A stretch of DNA of 64,000 nucleotides from JALYGJ01 sp963704325 (GCA_963704325.1 OY969885.1:1922001-1986000); one strand, 5' to 3'; shown: positions 29,586-39,464, counted from the stretch's first letter. Made by a program: numbers and translations. The notes: a model not told the origin generated them from the sequence alone.

Positions 29586-29741
29586 GATTCCGACCCACCG
29601 TCGGAGCTTTGCGCCGTTTGCCGCTGCACAGCCACGTTCCGCTGCCGAATCATGCCGGATTCCGCCCGGTGCGCTGGATCCGCGCCAAATCGGCACATCC
29701 CGCACCCAAACTCGTAAAAGCTCCGACCCATACGCGGAATC
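29586..29741. repeat. Imperfect inverted repeat flanking about 106 bp
   Basis: In the 292-bp gap between ligD and the cupin gene (29526-29817), the left arm 29586-29610 and the right arm 29717-29741 are inverted copies. Both read GATTCCG, seven non-matching bases, then GTCGGAGCTTT when oriented outside-in. No protein-coding gene is convincing between them. It could be a small MITE-like element, a structured RNA or operator pair; no target duplication is evident. Confidence 0.45.
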
Positions 29742-29817
29742 GCGGCACGCGCAGCGGCACCTTCAGCCGCGCAGCCGCGCTCAGGGCCGCTCGGCCGTGG
29801 CCGCTCAGCGGGGTGAA

Positions 29818-30258
29818 CTAGACGCCGGCCTTCTCCCTGGGCCATGCGAGCGTGATCAGCACGGCGCAGTCGGTCGCCGCCGTCAGCAGCCACGGCCGGC
29901 CCGAGTCGACCACGGCCACTTGGCCCTCACCCAGGTCCGCGTTCTCGCCGTCAACTGTCAGCTGGGCACCGCCTTCGACTATCTGGATGCTGGCCCGCGC
30001 GTCACCGTCGTGCTCATCGATCTGGGCTCCCGGCCGCATCACGGACAGGAAGACGCGAAAGTCGATGTCCTTGGCCAGCGTCCGGGCGTTTCGGTCGCCA
30101 TCGATCCACTGCGCCTCGTCCTTGAGCGCCGCGATCTCATCGCGCAGCGCGAAGGTCATCAGGCCCTCCATCAACGGCCGCGACTCACGTTCGTCAGTGC
30201 CCGAGGTGGAGCCGTAGGCACCGCTATCGACAGGGGAGTGGTCGTCCATCTCTGTCAC
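29818..30258 (-). CDS. Cupin-domain protein
   Basis: 146 residues with a GTG start. The N-terminus is polar and probably disordered. The C-terminal ~90 residues form a small cupin barrel: FLSVMRPGAQIDEHDGDA, then IQIVEGGAQLTVDGENADLG and VAVVDSGRPWLLTAATDCAV. The usual metal-binding His triad is reduced to the single His in DEHDGD, so metal binding is doubtful. It is the second gene of a pair, its GTG overlapping the previous stop (GTGA at 30258-30255). Similar proteins are often stress-associated, but function is unknown. Confidence 0.75.
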   Translation of the reverse strand: MTEMDDHSPVDSGAYGSTSGTDERESRPLMEGLMTFALRDEIAALKDEAQWIDGDRNARTLAKDIDFRVFLSVMRPGAQIDEHDGDARASIQIVEGGAQLTVDGENADLGEGQVAVVDSGRPWLLTAATDCAVLITLAWPREKAGV

Positions 30259-30464
30259 ATGTGCGGCGTTTCGCCGCTTCCCGACGTGTCAGTGGGACCG
30301 GGGTAGGTCACGTCGCCCTCAGAGGGTACGTCGTCACCCAGGTTGCCCGGGTCGCGCCCCACGCGCAGGCCGATCGGCCCGCCTTCCTCGCCCAGCCGGC
30401 CGAGGTCGGTTGCATCGGGAATGTCACCATCAGGCTTGGGTTGCCAATCGCGTTGATCACTCAT
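30255..30464 (-). CDS. Small disordered acidic protein
   Basis: 69 residues from ATG 30464, all polar: MSDQRDWQPKPDGDIPDATD, then GGPIGLRVGRDPGNLGDDVP. No hydrophobic core, helix or signal; probably disordered. Family not recognised. The 4-nt overlap with the cupin gene supports a real coding sequence. It is divergent from glgX; the 125-bp gap between the two should hold both promoters. Confidence 0.55.
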   Translation of the reverse strand: MSDQRDWQPKPDGDIPDATDLGRLGEEGGPIGLRVGRDPGNLGDDVPSEGDVTYPGPTDTSGSGETPHM

Positions 30465-30575
30465 GCGGCGTAGCCTTGCACATCCGCGATTGCTACTCGC
30501 GGCCGGCGACTGCCCTGTCGCTATCAGTCTTGTTTCACGTTGCGGGATGCCACGGAGCGGCCCGCGAATTCCGAC

Positions 30576-30581
30576 AGGAGG
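30576..30581 (+). promoter_or_regulatory. Strong ribosome binding site implying a CTG start for glgX
   Basis: AGGAGG, a perfect anti-16S match, lies 8 nt before CTG 30590, which is in frame with glgX. No ATG, GTG or TTG lies at a workable distance, and homology to GlgX begins shortly after, so CTG is the best start. Confidence 0.6.
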
Positions 30582-30589
30582 GACCCGCA

Positions 30590-32857
30590 CTGGCGATCGA
30601 TAGCGCCAACCAAACATCAGCCGAGGCGGCGCCCGCAGCCCAGCCCCAGGTCTGGCCCGGCCATCCCTATCCACTCGGCGCCACGTACGACGGCGCGGGC
30701 GTGAACTTCGCGCTCTTCTCAGAGGTTGCCGAGGGCGTCGAGCTGTGCCTGTTTGACGACAGTGGCGCGGAGACGTGCCTGGGCATGCCCGAGTCGAGCG
30801 GCTTCGTGTGGCACGGCTACGTGCCGGGATTGACGCCCGGCCAGCGCTACGGCTTTCGCGTCCATGGCCCGTGGGCGCCCGAGAGCGGCCAGCGCTGCCT
30901 GCCGTCCAAGCTGCTGATCGACCCGTACGCGCGCGCCATAGACGGCGAATTCGTCTGGGACGAGGCCTTGTTCAGCTATCGCTTCGACGATCCCGAGGGT
31001 GAGCGCAACGATGCCGACAGCGCTCCGTTCATGCCCCGCTCGGTGGTCGTGAACCCGTTCTTCGAGTGGGGCACGGACCGCCTGCTGCGCCGGCCGCTGC
31101 ACGAAACGGTCATCTACGAGACGCACGTCAAGGGCTTCACGATGCGTCATCCGGACGTGCCCGAGGAGCTGCGCGGGACATACGCCGGGCTTGCCCATCC
31201 GGCCTCGATTCGCTATCTGACTGGCTTAGGCGTGACCGCCGTTGAGCTCTTGCCGGTGCACCAGTTCGTGACCAGCGGCGGGGCAGAGAGTGGCGGCCCG
31301 GCCAACTACTGGGGCTACAACTCGATCGGCTTCTTTGCCCCGCACAACGGCTACTCGCGCGGTAGCGGTCGCGGGGAGCAGGTGGCCGAGTTCAAGCAGA
31401 TGGTCGCTGCGCTGCACGAGGCCGGTCTCGAGGTAATCCTGGACGTGGTCTACAACCACACCGCCGAGGGCAACCACCTGGGCCCCACGCTGTCATTCAA
31501 GGGCATCGACAACGTCGCCTACTACCGGCTCATGGCGGACGACCAGCGCTACTACCGCGACTACACCGGCACGGGCAACACGCTCAACGTGGGCCACTCG
31601 TACGCCCTGCAGCTCATCCTGGACAGCCTGCGCTACTGGGTCCAGGAGATGCACGTTGACGGCTTCCGCTTTGACCTCGCCTCCGCCCTGGGGCGCGAGC
31701 TGCACGACGTGGAGCGCACGGCGACCTTCTTTGACCTGATCCAGCAGGACCCCGTCGTCAGCCAGGTCAAGCTCATCGCCGAGCCATGGGACGTGGGCGA
31801 GGACGGATACCAGGTGGGCAACTTCCCGCCGCTCTGGTCTGAGTGGAATGGCAAGTACCGCGACACGATCCGCGACTACTGGCGCGGCGAGCCAGAGACG
31901 CTGCGCGAGCTGGGCTACCGACTGACGGGCAGCTCCGATCTGTACGCCACCAGCGCCCGCCAGCCACACGCCAGCATCAACTTCGTGACCGCCCATGACG
32001 GCTTCACGCTGGCCGACCTCGTCTCGTACGACGACAAGCACAACGAGGCCAACGGGCCAGGCGAGGAAGGGTCGGGCGAGAAGGAAAACAGGTCGTGGAA
32101 TCACGGCGCGGAAGGGCCCACGGACGACCCCGAGATCAACGCGCTGCGCCGCCGTCAGCAGCGCAACTTCCTATCGACCCTGCTTCTGTCGCAGGGCGTG
32201 CCCATGATCCTGGGCGGCGATGAGATTGGCCGCACCCAGCACGGCAACAACAACGCCTACGCCCAGGACAACGAGCTGAGCTGGTACGACTGGGAGCACG
32301 CCGACGCGCAGATGCTCGAGTTCACCCAGGGCCTGCTCGCCTTCCGCAACGCACACCCCGTCTTCCGGCGCAGACGCTGGTTCCACGGCAGACGCATCTT
32401 CGGCCGCCAGCTGTCCGACATCGCCTGGTTCGATCCGGCGGGGACCTTGATGGACGAGGATCAGTGGAACGCGGCCTGGACGCGCGCCGTGGCCCTCTTC
32501 CTGGGCGGCGACGATCTGGGCATCGACCAGCGTGGCCAGCGGATCGTGGATTCGAGCTTCTACCTGATGATCAACGCTGACGCGGATCCGGTGTCGTTCA
32601 CCCTGCCCGAAGCGCGTTGGGGAGCGCGCTGGCGGCTGGTCCTGGACACCAACGACGGCCAGACCGCCCGTCCGGCACCGGTTTCACCGGTTGCGTCGGT
32701 GCTGCCGGAAGCGGCGCTGGCCAATGCCGCCGAGAACGGCGCCGAGCCCAGCACAATGCAGGCACCGCCTGGCCCGCCAGAGTCGGACCCGCCCAGCGCC
32801 GGCGGCCAGTACGAGCTCGCCGGACGCTCGCTCGTCCTCCTCGAGCGTGTCGGCTAG
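30590..32857 (+). CDS. glgX: Glycogen debranching enzyme GlgX
   Basis: About 755 residues; hydrolyses alpha-1,6 branches of phosphorylase-trimmed glycogen or maltodextrin. The N-terminal CBM48 (GHPYPLGATYDGAGVNFALF) is followed by a GH13_11 barrel with nucleophile Asp in DGFRFDLASALGRE (about 31660), acid/base Glu in LIAEPWDVGEDGYQVG (about 31775-31820) and FVTAHDGFTLADLVSYDDKH. The family motif NGEGNRDG is altered to NGPGEEGSGEKENRSW. A Pro/Ala-rich stretch near the C-terminus is unusual. First gene of glgX-treY-treZ, supplying linear chains to TreY. Confidence 0.93.
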   Translation: MAIDSANQTSAEAAPAAQPQVWPGHPYPLGATYDGAGVNFALFSEVAEGVELCLFDDSGAETCLGMPESSGFVWHGYVPGLTPGQRYGFRVHGPWAPESGQRCLPSKLLIDPYARAIDGEFVWDEALFSYRFDDPEGERNDADSAPFMPRSVVVNPFFEWGTDRLLRRPLHETVIYETHVKGFTMRHPDVPEELRGTYAGLAHPASIRYLTGLGVTAVELLPVHQFVTSGGAESGGPANYWGYNSIGFFAPHNGYSRGSGRGEQVAEFKQMVAALHEAGLEVILDVVYNHTAEGNHLGPTLSFKGIDNVAYYRLMADDQRYYRDYTGTGNTLNVGHSYALQLILDSLRYWVQEMHVDGFRFDLASALGRELHDVERTATFFDLIQQDPVVSQVKLIAEPWDVGEDGYQVGNFPPLWSEWNGKYRDTIRDYWRGEPETLRELGYRLTGSSDLYATSARQPHASINFVTAHDGFTLADLVSYDDKHNEANGPGEEGSGEKENRSWNHGAEGPTDDPEINALRRRQQRNFLSTLLLSQGVPMILGGDEIGRTQHGNNNAYAQDNELSWYDWEHADAQMLEFTQGLLAFRNAHPVFRRRRWFHGRRIFGRQLSDIAWFDPAGTLMDEDQWNAAWTRAVALFLGGDDLGIDQRGQRIVDSSFYLMINADADPVSFTLPEARWGARWRLVLDTNDGQTARPAPVSPVASVLPEAALANAAENGAEPSTMQAPPGPPESDPPSAGGQYELAGRSLVLLERVG

Positions 32858-35531
32858 TCCGGCCGGCGACAGGCAGCCGGTAACGCCGCGCGCAACCTAC
32901 CGGCTCCAGCTCCACGCGGGCTTTGACTTTGCCGCCGCCTCTGCCGTAGCCGACTACCTCGCCGCGCTGGGCGTCAGCCACGTCTACCTGTCGCCCTACC
33001 TGCAGGCGGCGCCGGGCAGCATGCACGGCTACGACGTCGTCGACCCGCGCCGCGTCAACGCCGAGCTGGGTGGACCTGTCGCGCACCAGCGCTTCAGCAC
33101 CGTGCTGGGTGACAACGGGCTGGGCCAGGTGCTCGATGTGGTGCCCAACCACATGGCCATCGGCGCGGAGAACCCGTGGTGGTGGGACGTGCTGGAGAAC
33201 GGCCCCTCCAGCCGCTACGCGCGCTTCTTTGACGTCGAGTGGGACTCGGTCGATCCGCGGTACCACGCGACCGTGCTGCTGCCCGTGCTGGGCGACCACT
33301 ACGGCCGCGTGCTGGAGGCCGGCGAGCTGCGCCTGGCCCGCGACCGAAGCTCGTTCGAGGTGCACTACGCGGACCGGTCCTTCCCGGCCGCCCCGCCGTC
33401 ACTGGAGGGCGTGCTGGTGGCCGCCGGAAGGCGTGCCGGATCGGACGAGCTGGTGGTCATCGGAGAGTCGCTCAGCCGCCTGCCCGCGTCGACCGCGACG
33501 GACCGCGAGAGCGTCGCGCGGCGCCACCGGGGCAAGGAGGTGCTCAAGTCCCAGCTCGGCCGGCTGGTCACCGATCGCCCGGAGATCGGCGAGGAGATCG
33601 ACCGCGCCGTGGCCGCGCTGAACGCGGACGTGGACCGGCTGGACGCGTTCCTGGGCGAGCAGAACTACCGGCTGGCTTTCTGGCGCGCCGCAGGCGACGA
33701 CCTCGACTACCGCCGCTTCTTCGACGTGACCTCGCTCGCCGGCCTGCGCATGGAGGACGAGCACGTCTTCGCCGAGACGCACGAGATGGTCCTGGAGTGG
33801 CTGCGCGACGGCGTGCTGGACGGCCTGCGCATCGACCATCCCGACGGGCTGCGCGACCCCAAGGGCTACTTCGACCGGCTCAGGGCCGCCAGCCCGCGCG
33901 CGTGGATCGTGGCCGAGAAGATCCTCGAGCCGGGCGAGGAGCTGCCGCGCGACTGGCCGATCGCCGGAACGAGCGGCTACGACTTCCTCAATCACATCGT
34001 GCGGCTGTACGTGGACTCGTCGGCCGAAGCGCAGATGACGGAGCTGTACGAGGAGTTCAGCGGCAGCTCGGAGTCGTACCCGGACCTTGTCTACGAGGCC
34101 AAGAAGCAGGTGCTGGGCGAGATCCTGGCGGCGGAGGTGACGCGCCTGACCGAGTACCTGGCCGCCGTCGTGCGCCGCCATCGCCGTCAGCGCGACTACA
34201 CCCGGCGCCAGCTGCGCCAGGCACTGGTCGAGCTCGTCGCGTGCTTCCCGGTGTACCGCACCTACGTGCGCGCCGAGGCTGGGACGAGCGGCACGGACGA
34301 CGAGCACCACGTCAGTCAGGCGCGCGCGGAGGTCGAGCGGCGCAACGCGGACGTGGCCGCCGACCTGCTCGAGTTCATTGCTGACGTGCTTCTGCTGCGC
34401 GTTACCGGCGATCACGAATCGGAGTTCGTGATGCGCTTCCAGCAGCTGAGCGGCCCGGTCATGGCCAAGGGTGTCGAGGACACGACGTTCTACCGCTACC
34501 ACCGTCTGAGTGCACTCAACGAAGTTGGTGGCGATCCCGGTCGCTTCGGGTCATCTGTGGCCGACTTCCACGCCGCGATGGCCGCCGCACAGCGCGCCTG
34601 GCCGGCGACGATGCTCGCGTCCTCGACGCACGACACCAAGCGCAGCGAAGACGTACGCATCCGCATCGGACTGCTGTCAGAGATACCCGACCGCTGGGCC
34701 GAAGAGGTCCGCGCCTGGCGCGATCTGAACGCCGACTTGCGTGAAGGCGCCGGAGCACTGCTCGACCAGAACACGGAGTACTTCATCTACCAGACGCTCG
34801 TCGGCACGTGGCCCATCAGCCGCGACCGGCTGATCGCGTATCTCGAGAAGGCCGTGCGCGAGTCCAAGACGCACACATCGTGGACAGATGCCAACGCGGA
34901 GTACGAGTCGGCGCTGCGCACGTTCGTGGAGCGGGCACTGGCGCGAAGTGCCTTCACCGACCGGCTGGCCTCATTCGTTGCCGAGCTGACCCCGTACTGG
35001 CACGCCACATCACTGGCCCAGACGATGCTCAGGCTCACCTCGCCGGGCGTGCCTGATGTCTACCAGGGCACGGAGCTGTGGGACCTGTCACTGGTTGACC
35101 CGGACAATCGCCGCCCGGTCGACTACGAGCTGCGCCGCAAGCTCCTGGAGCGCGCCACTACCGCGACCGCAGAAGAGGCGCTGGCCGAGCCCGCCGAGGG
35201 GCTGCCCAAGCTGTGGCTCATCCGCCGCGTGCTTGACGTGCGCGCCCGCAACCAGGAGCTGTTCGGGGAGCGCAGCTCGTACGTGCCCATCCCCGTCAGC
35301 GGCTCGCGCGCGGAGCACGTCGTCGCTTTCGCGCGCGGCGGCGAAGCGGTGGTCGTGGTGCCCCGCCTCCTCGCGCGCCTTCACGACGATTGGGCCGACA
35401 CGTCCATCGAGCTGCCCGCCGGTCCATGGGAGGACCAGCTGACCGGCGTCCGCCACTCCGGCGGCACGGCACTGCTGGCGGACCTGCTCGGAACCTTCCC
35501 GGTCGCGCTGTTGATGTCATCGCCGCTGTGA
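32847..35531 (+). CDS. treY: Malto-oligosyltrehalose synthase TreY
   Basis: About 894 residues, within the longer TreY range. It isomerises the reducing-end alpha-1,4 bond of maltodextrin to alpha,alpha-1,1, giving maltooligosyl trehalose. It begins ATYRLQLHAGFDFAAASAVA and HVYLSPYLQAAPGSMHGYDV. The catalytic region has DGLRIDHPDGLRDPKGYF (about 33820-33875) and WIVAEKILEPGEELPRDWPI with GTSGYDFLN. MAKGVEDTTFYRYHRLSALN is a TreY hallmark, and VPDVYQGTELWDLSLVDPDN marks the C-terminal end of the barrel. GTG 32847 overlaps glgX by 11 nt. Its product feeds TreZ. Confidence 0.95.
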   Translation: MSASPAGDRQPVTPRATYRLQLHAGFDFAAASAVADYLAALGVSHVYLSPYLQAAPGSMHGYDVVDPRRVNAELGGPVAHQRFSTVLGDNGLGQVLDVVPNHMAIGAENPWWWDVLENGPSSRYARFFDVEWDSVDPRYHATVLLPVLGDHYGRVLEAGELRLARDRSSFEVHYADRSFPAAPPSLEGVLVAAGRRAGSDELVVIGESLSRLPASTATDRESVARRHRGKEVLKSQLGRLVTDRPEIGEEIDRAVAALNADVDRLDAFLGEQNYRLAFWRAAGDDLDYRRFFDVTSLAGLRMEDEHVFAETHEMVLEWLRDGVLDGLRIDHPDGLRDPKGYFDRLRAASPRAWIVAEKILEPGEELPRDWPIAGTSGYDFLNHIVRLYVDSSAEAQMTELYEEFSGSSESYPDLVYEAKKQVLGEILAAEVTRLTEYLAAVVRRHRRQRDYTRRQLRQALVELVACFPVYRTYVRAEAGTSGTDDEHHVSQARAEVERRNADVAADLLEFIADVLLLRVTGDHESEFVMRFQQLSGPVMAKGVEDTTFYRYHRLSALNEVGGDPGRFGSSVADFHAAMAAAQRAWPATMLASSTHDTKRSEDVRIRIGLLSEIPDRWAEEVRAWRDLNADLREGAGALLDQNTEYFIYQTLVGTWPISRDRLIAYLEKAVRESKTHTSWTDANAEYESALRTFVERALARSAFTDRLASFVAELTPYWHATSLAQTMLRLTSPGVPDVYQGTELWDLSLVDPDNRRPVDYELRRKLLERATTATAEEALAEPAEGLPKLWLIRRVLDVRARNQELFGERSSYVPIPVSGSRAEHVVAFARGGEAVVVVPRLLARLHDDWADTSIELPAGPWEDQLTGVRHSGGTALLADLLGTFPVALLMSSPL

Positions 35532-37274
35532 GCGAGTCAGGCGAGGTGCTGCGCGTCTGGGCGCCTGCCGCCCAGACCGTTGATGCGCTTGTCGGCAAAG
35601 GCGAGCAGCGCGTGCCGATGCGCGCCCGCGATGGCGGCTGGTGGGCGTCCGATGAGGCCGTCCCGGCGGGCACCGATTACCGCTTCAGCCTTGACGGCGG
35701 GGCGCCGCTGCCCGATCCGCGCTCGCGCTGGCAGCCGGCTGGCATTGACGGCGTGTCGCGCACGGTGGACGTGCGTTCGTTTGGCTGGACAGACGCGGGC
35801 TGGCAGCCGCCGCCGCTGGCCGATGGGCTGGTCTACGAGCTGCACGTCGGCACATTCAGCGTGGAGGGCACTTTCCAGGGCGCGGTCGCCCACCTGGACC
35901 ACCTGGTGGAGCTGGGCGTGACGCATATCGAGCTGATGCCCGTCGCCGAATTCCCGGGCGCGCGCGGCTGGGGCTACGACGGCGTCGACCTGTACGCGCC
36001 GCACTCGGCCTACGGCGGCCCAGATGGACTGTGGCGCCTGGTGGACGCGGCGCATGAGCGTGGGCTGGCCGTGCTGCTCGACGTCGTCTACAACCACCTG
36101 GGCCCGGCGGGCAATTACCTGGGCTCTTACGGGCCGTACTTCACCGACCGTTACGCGACGCCATGGGGCAGTGCCGTCAACTTCGATGGCCCGCAGAGCG
36201 ACGAGGTGCGCGCCTTCTTCATCGACAACGCGCTGATGTGGCTGCGCGACTACCACCTCGACGGCCTCCGACTCGACGCGGTGCATGCCATCTTCGACAT
36301 GTCCGCCGTCCACATCCTCGAGGAGCTGGCCGGCGCGGTGGGCGAGCTCGCCGGGCAACTCGGGCGTCCGCTCGCTCTCATTGCCGAGAGCGACCTGAAC
36401 GACCCGCGCCTGATCCGCGATCGGTCTCTCGGCGGGTACGGGCTGGACGCGCAGTGGAGCGACGATTTCCACCACGCGCTGCACAGCGTGCTGACCGGCG
36501 AGCGGAGCGGCTACTACGCCGACTTCGGAAGCCTGGGCGACCTGGCCATCACGCTGCGCCAGGGATACCGGTACGCCGGCGACCATTCGCCCTTCCGCCA
36601 GCGGCGGCACGGCCGGCCGCAGCCGAACCTGGACGGCACGCGCCTGCTGGGCTACGCGCAGAACCACGACCAGATCGGCAACCGCGCGCTGGGCGAACGC
36701 AGCGCGGCCCTGATGAGTCGACGGCCGAGCGATGGCCGGCGCGGCGCTCGTCATGTGCGCGCCGTTCGTTCCGATGCTCTTCCAGGGCGAAGAGTGGGCC
36801 GCGAGCACACCCTTCCAGTACTTCACCGACCATCGCGATCCGGAGCTTGGCAGGGCCGTCAGCAAGGGCAGGCGCGAGGAGTTCGCGGCGTTCGGCTGGG
36901 AGCCAGAATCGGTGCCCGATCCGCAGTCTGTCGAGACGTTCGCACGGTCGCGCCTGGACTGGTCGCAGCCGGGCCAGGACGATCACGCGAGGATGCTCGA
37001 CTGGCACCGGCGACTGATCGGCCTGCGTCGCGACTACCCCGAGCTGCGCGACGGCCGACTTTCAGCTGTGGATGTCGAATACGACGAAGGCGCGCGCTGG
37101 CTGCGCCTGCGCCGTGGTCGAATAGACCTCGTGCTCAATATCGGGCCATCGGATCGGACCGTGCCCGTGACTGACGGTCAGCGATTGGCGCTCGCGTCGG
37201 CTGACGGCGTGCGCATCGAAAGCGGCGCCGTGACGCTCTCGCCTGACAGCGTGGCGGTGCTGACGCGGGACTAG
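35528..37274 (+). CDS. treZ: Malto-oligosyltrehalose trehalohydrolase TreZ, one apparent +1 indel
   Basis: About 581 residues after repair; hydrolyses maltooligosyl trehalose to free trehalose. An N-terminal E-set domain (VLRVWAPAAQTVDALVG) precedes the GH13_10 barrel: YELHVGTFSVEGTF, nucleophile Asp in DGLRLDAVHAIFD (about 36260-36300), acid/base Glu in LALIAESDLNDPRLI (about 36380-36415) and AQNHDQIGNRALGER. The frame then breaks near 36719 by one apparent extra base; AMAGAALVMCAPFVPMLFQG resumes in the next frame. Length 3n+1 agrees. GTG 35528 overlaps the treY stop (GTGA). Confidence 0.92.
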
Positions 37275-37285
37275 ACCCCCAGGCG

Positions 37286-38413
37286 CTAGGCCGTTTCCTG
37301 CCTGCCTTCGGGCTCGAGCTCCTCGGGGGCTTCATCTGATGTGCTGGGCGACGGTCCGATGGGCACCGTTTCCTTGCGTGCCTGGAGGCGCTCCACGACG
37401 ACCAGCAGCGAGGCCATCAGCGGCACGGCCACCAGGGCGCCCAAAATGCCCGCGATCGCGCCGCCGGCGAGGATGCTGACGAAGACCAGGAAGGGCGGGA
37501 TGCCGATCGTGTTGTGCATCACCATCGGGACGAGCACATTGCCCTCCACGACCTGGATGATGACGTACACAACGGCCACGATGACCACCGTCTCCATGTT
37601 CCCCGTCATTGCGGCCACGATCAGCGCGGGCACGGCACCCAGCGCCGGTCCGACGAGCGGGATCAGCTCTGCAACGGCGGCGATCAGACCCAGCAGCAGC
37701 GCTCCCTCCAGGCCGATCAGCACGTACGCCACGCTCGTGGCGATGCCGATCGTGCCCATCAGGATCAACTGGCCGCGGACCCATGAGCCCAGGCGCAGCT
37801 CGATCTGGTTCCAGGCCTCGCGCGCCCCGGCCCTGCGCTCGGCAGGCACGAGGGCGAGAGCGAAGCGTTGAAGGCGGGCGCGCTCGGTCAGCCAGAAGTA
37901 GACGAGGGCCAGGACGCTGATCACGCTGACCACGATCTCGGCCGAGAAGATGCCCAGCGCGATCAGCTCATCCGGGTCGGGCGCTTCGCTGGCCGGCGGG
38001 GCCAGGCCGCGCTGGACGGTGTTGATCAGCCCGACGAGGCTGCTTGACAGGCCACGTGGCTGGATCGTTCGCGCCCAGTCGCGCGCACCGTCGAGCAGCG
38101 GCGCCAGCTTTGGGCCCAGGTCATTGAACTGGTTGATCGCGCCGGGCACGACCAGGAACGCGAGCAGGGCGACCAGCACGAAGAAGGCGAGATAGACGAT
38201 CAGCAGCGACGCGCCGCGACCCAGGCGCGTCTTGGCGCGCAGCTTGTCGATCAGCGGCTCCACTCCGGAAGCTAGGAGCAGGGCGATGAATACCAGGACG
38301 ACGACTTCGGCGCCCAGCACCAGGATGTACAGCAGCCCGAGCGCGAGAGCCGCGCCGACAGCCAGGCCGCTGCCGCGCACGAACCAGCGGAATGCCTCAG
38401 TGCGCACGAACAC
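37286..38413 (-). CDS. AI-2E family transporter (PerM/YdiK-like)
   Basis: 375 residues with about seven to eight TM helices in the AI-2E arrangement: an early pair (GSGLAVGAALALGLLYILVL and VVVLVFIALLLASGVEPLID), a long central amphipathic region, then EGALLLGLIAAVAELIPLVG, TVVIVAVVYVIIQVVEGNVL with the family signature VEGNVLVPMVMH, and ILAGGAIAGILGALVAVPLM. The tail is acidic. The substrate is uncertain; the family includes ion and signal exporters. GTG start. Convergent with treZ, stops 11 bp apart. Confidence 0.92.
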   Translation of the reverse strand: MFVRTEAFRWFVRGSGLAVGAALALGLLYILVLGAEVVVLVFIALLLASGVEPLIDKLRAKTRLGRGASLLIVYLAFFVLVALLAFLVVPGAINQFNDLGPKLAPLLDGARDWARTIQPRGLSSSLVGLINTVQRGLAPPASEAPDPDELIALGIFSAEIVVSVISVLALVYFWLTERARLQRFALALVPAERRAGAREAWNQIELRLGSWVRGQLILMGTIGIATSVAYVLIGLEGALLLGLIAAVAELIPLVGPALGAVPALIVAAMTGNMETVVIVAVVYVIIQVVEGNVLVPMVMHNTIGIPPFLVFVSILAGGAIAGILGALVAVPLMASLLVVVERLQARKETVPIGPSPSTSDEAPEELEPEGRQETA

Positions 38414-38583
38414 TCCTCTCGAAATGCTTCACAGCCACACAATCACGGGCCCGATTGTCGAGGGACCGCTCCGCCGCGCGAATTGCAATATCCATTTCAA
38501 TTTGAAAGGTTTCCTATAGGTCGCGCCTGCGGCCCGGCCTTATGGAGTGGCTGTACGCTGAGGTGACCACCAGGAGGGTCGCA

Positions 38584-39381
38584 TTGAACAGTCAACCGTT
38601 GGTGCTCGTTGCCGATGATGAGCCCCGTATCACCAAGCTGGTCGCACTCACCCTGCATGACGAGGGCTTCAGAGTCGTGACCGCGTCCGGCGGCGAGGAA
38701 GCGCTCAAGAAGGCTGAGGAGGTCCGCCCAGACATCGTCCTGCTCGACATCGTGATGCCCGACCTCGACGGCATTGAGGTCATGCGCCAGCTGCGCGAAT
38801 GGCGGCCGGTACCGGTCATCCTGCTCACGGCCAAGGGCTCCACGAGTGACAAGGCCAAGGGTCTCGACCTTGGCGCGGACGACTACATCGCCAAGCCGTT
38901 CCATCCTGACGAGCTCGCGGCGCGCGTTCGTGCCGTGCTGCGCCGCGCCAGCGGCGTGTCGCCGGGTGCCGGGATCGTCGCTTTCGGCGACATCGAGATC
39001 GACCTCGAGCGCCGCCTGCTGACCAAGGGCGGCGATCTCGTATCGCTCAGCCGCACCGAGTGGCTGCTGCTTCAGCATCTGGCCGCACACGCGGGCAAGG
39101 TCGTGCTCCATACGGAGCTGCTGACCAAGGTCTGGGGCCCTGAGTACCGCGACGACCTGCAGTACCTGCGCGTATGGATCAGCCGCGTTCGACGCAAGCT
39201 GGGCGCGTTGCCCGGCGAGGCGGGACCGATCAAGACATTCCAGGGCATTGGCTACGTGCTCGACGTGGAAGGGAACCTGGGCGATTCCAGCACCAACCAG
39301 GGGTCATCGGCCAACGCCGCCAAGTCGGGCGACAAGTCAGGCGACAAGCCAGGCGAAGAGGCCGCGCCAACCAGCGCCTGA
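38584..39381 (+). CDS. OmpR/PhoB-family response regulator
   Basis: 265 residues from TTG 38584, chosen for AGGAGG at 38572-38577. The receiver domain (about 6-120) has the acidic pair in VADDEPRITKL, the phospho-acceptor Asp in IVLLDIVMPDLDG, the Thr in VILLTAKG and the Lys in YIAKPFHPDELAARV. The C-terminal winged helix (about 140-225) has SLSRTEWLLLQHLAAH, VWGPEYRDDLQYLRVWISRV and IKTFQGIGYVLD. The last ~35 residues are a Ser/Gly/Lys/Asp-rich tail. No kinase gene is adjacent; the two orphan kinases in the window are candidate partners. Confidence 0.93.
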   Translation: MNSQPLVLVADDEPRITKLVALTLHDEGFRVVTASGGEEALKKAEEVRPDIVLLDIVMPDLDGIEVMRQLREWRPVPVILLTAKGSTSDKAKGLDLGADDYIAKPFHPDELAARVRAVLRRASGVSPGAGIVAFGDIEIDLERRLLTKGGDLVSLSRTEWLLLQHLAAHAGKVVLHTELLTKVWGPEYRDDLQYLRVWISRVRRKLGALPGEAGPIKTFQGIGYVLDVEGNLGDSSTNQGSSANAAKSGDKSGDKPGEEAAPTSA

Positions 39382-39410
39382 CCGCTCAACGATCTCGTGC
39401 CACAAAAAGA

Positions 39411-39435
39411 AGCGGCCCGCATGTTGCGGGCCGCT
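39411..39435. terminator. Bidirectional intrinsic terminator
   Basis: A perfect 11-bp stem, AGCGGCCCGCA (39411-39421) and TGCGGGCCGCT (39425-39435), closes a 3-nt TGT loop. It is followed by TTCTC on the plus strand and preceded by an A-rich CACAAAAAGA, which gives a T tract for the minus strand. It lies 30 bp after the response regulator stop and 30 bp after the end of the convergent small gene. Confidence 0.85.
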
Positions 39436-39464
39436 TTCTCGTTGCCGGTGTGTGGATTGAAGGG

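Noticed and set aside
39337..39464. Unrepaired reading of the small membrane protein through the terminator
   Set aside because: It would cross a perfect hairpin and overlap the response regulator gene on the other strand with unrelated sequence; the one-base repair ends it cleanly at 39465.
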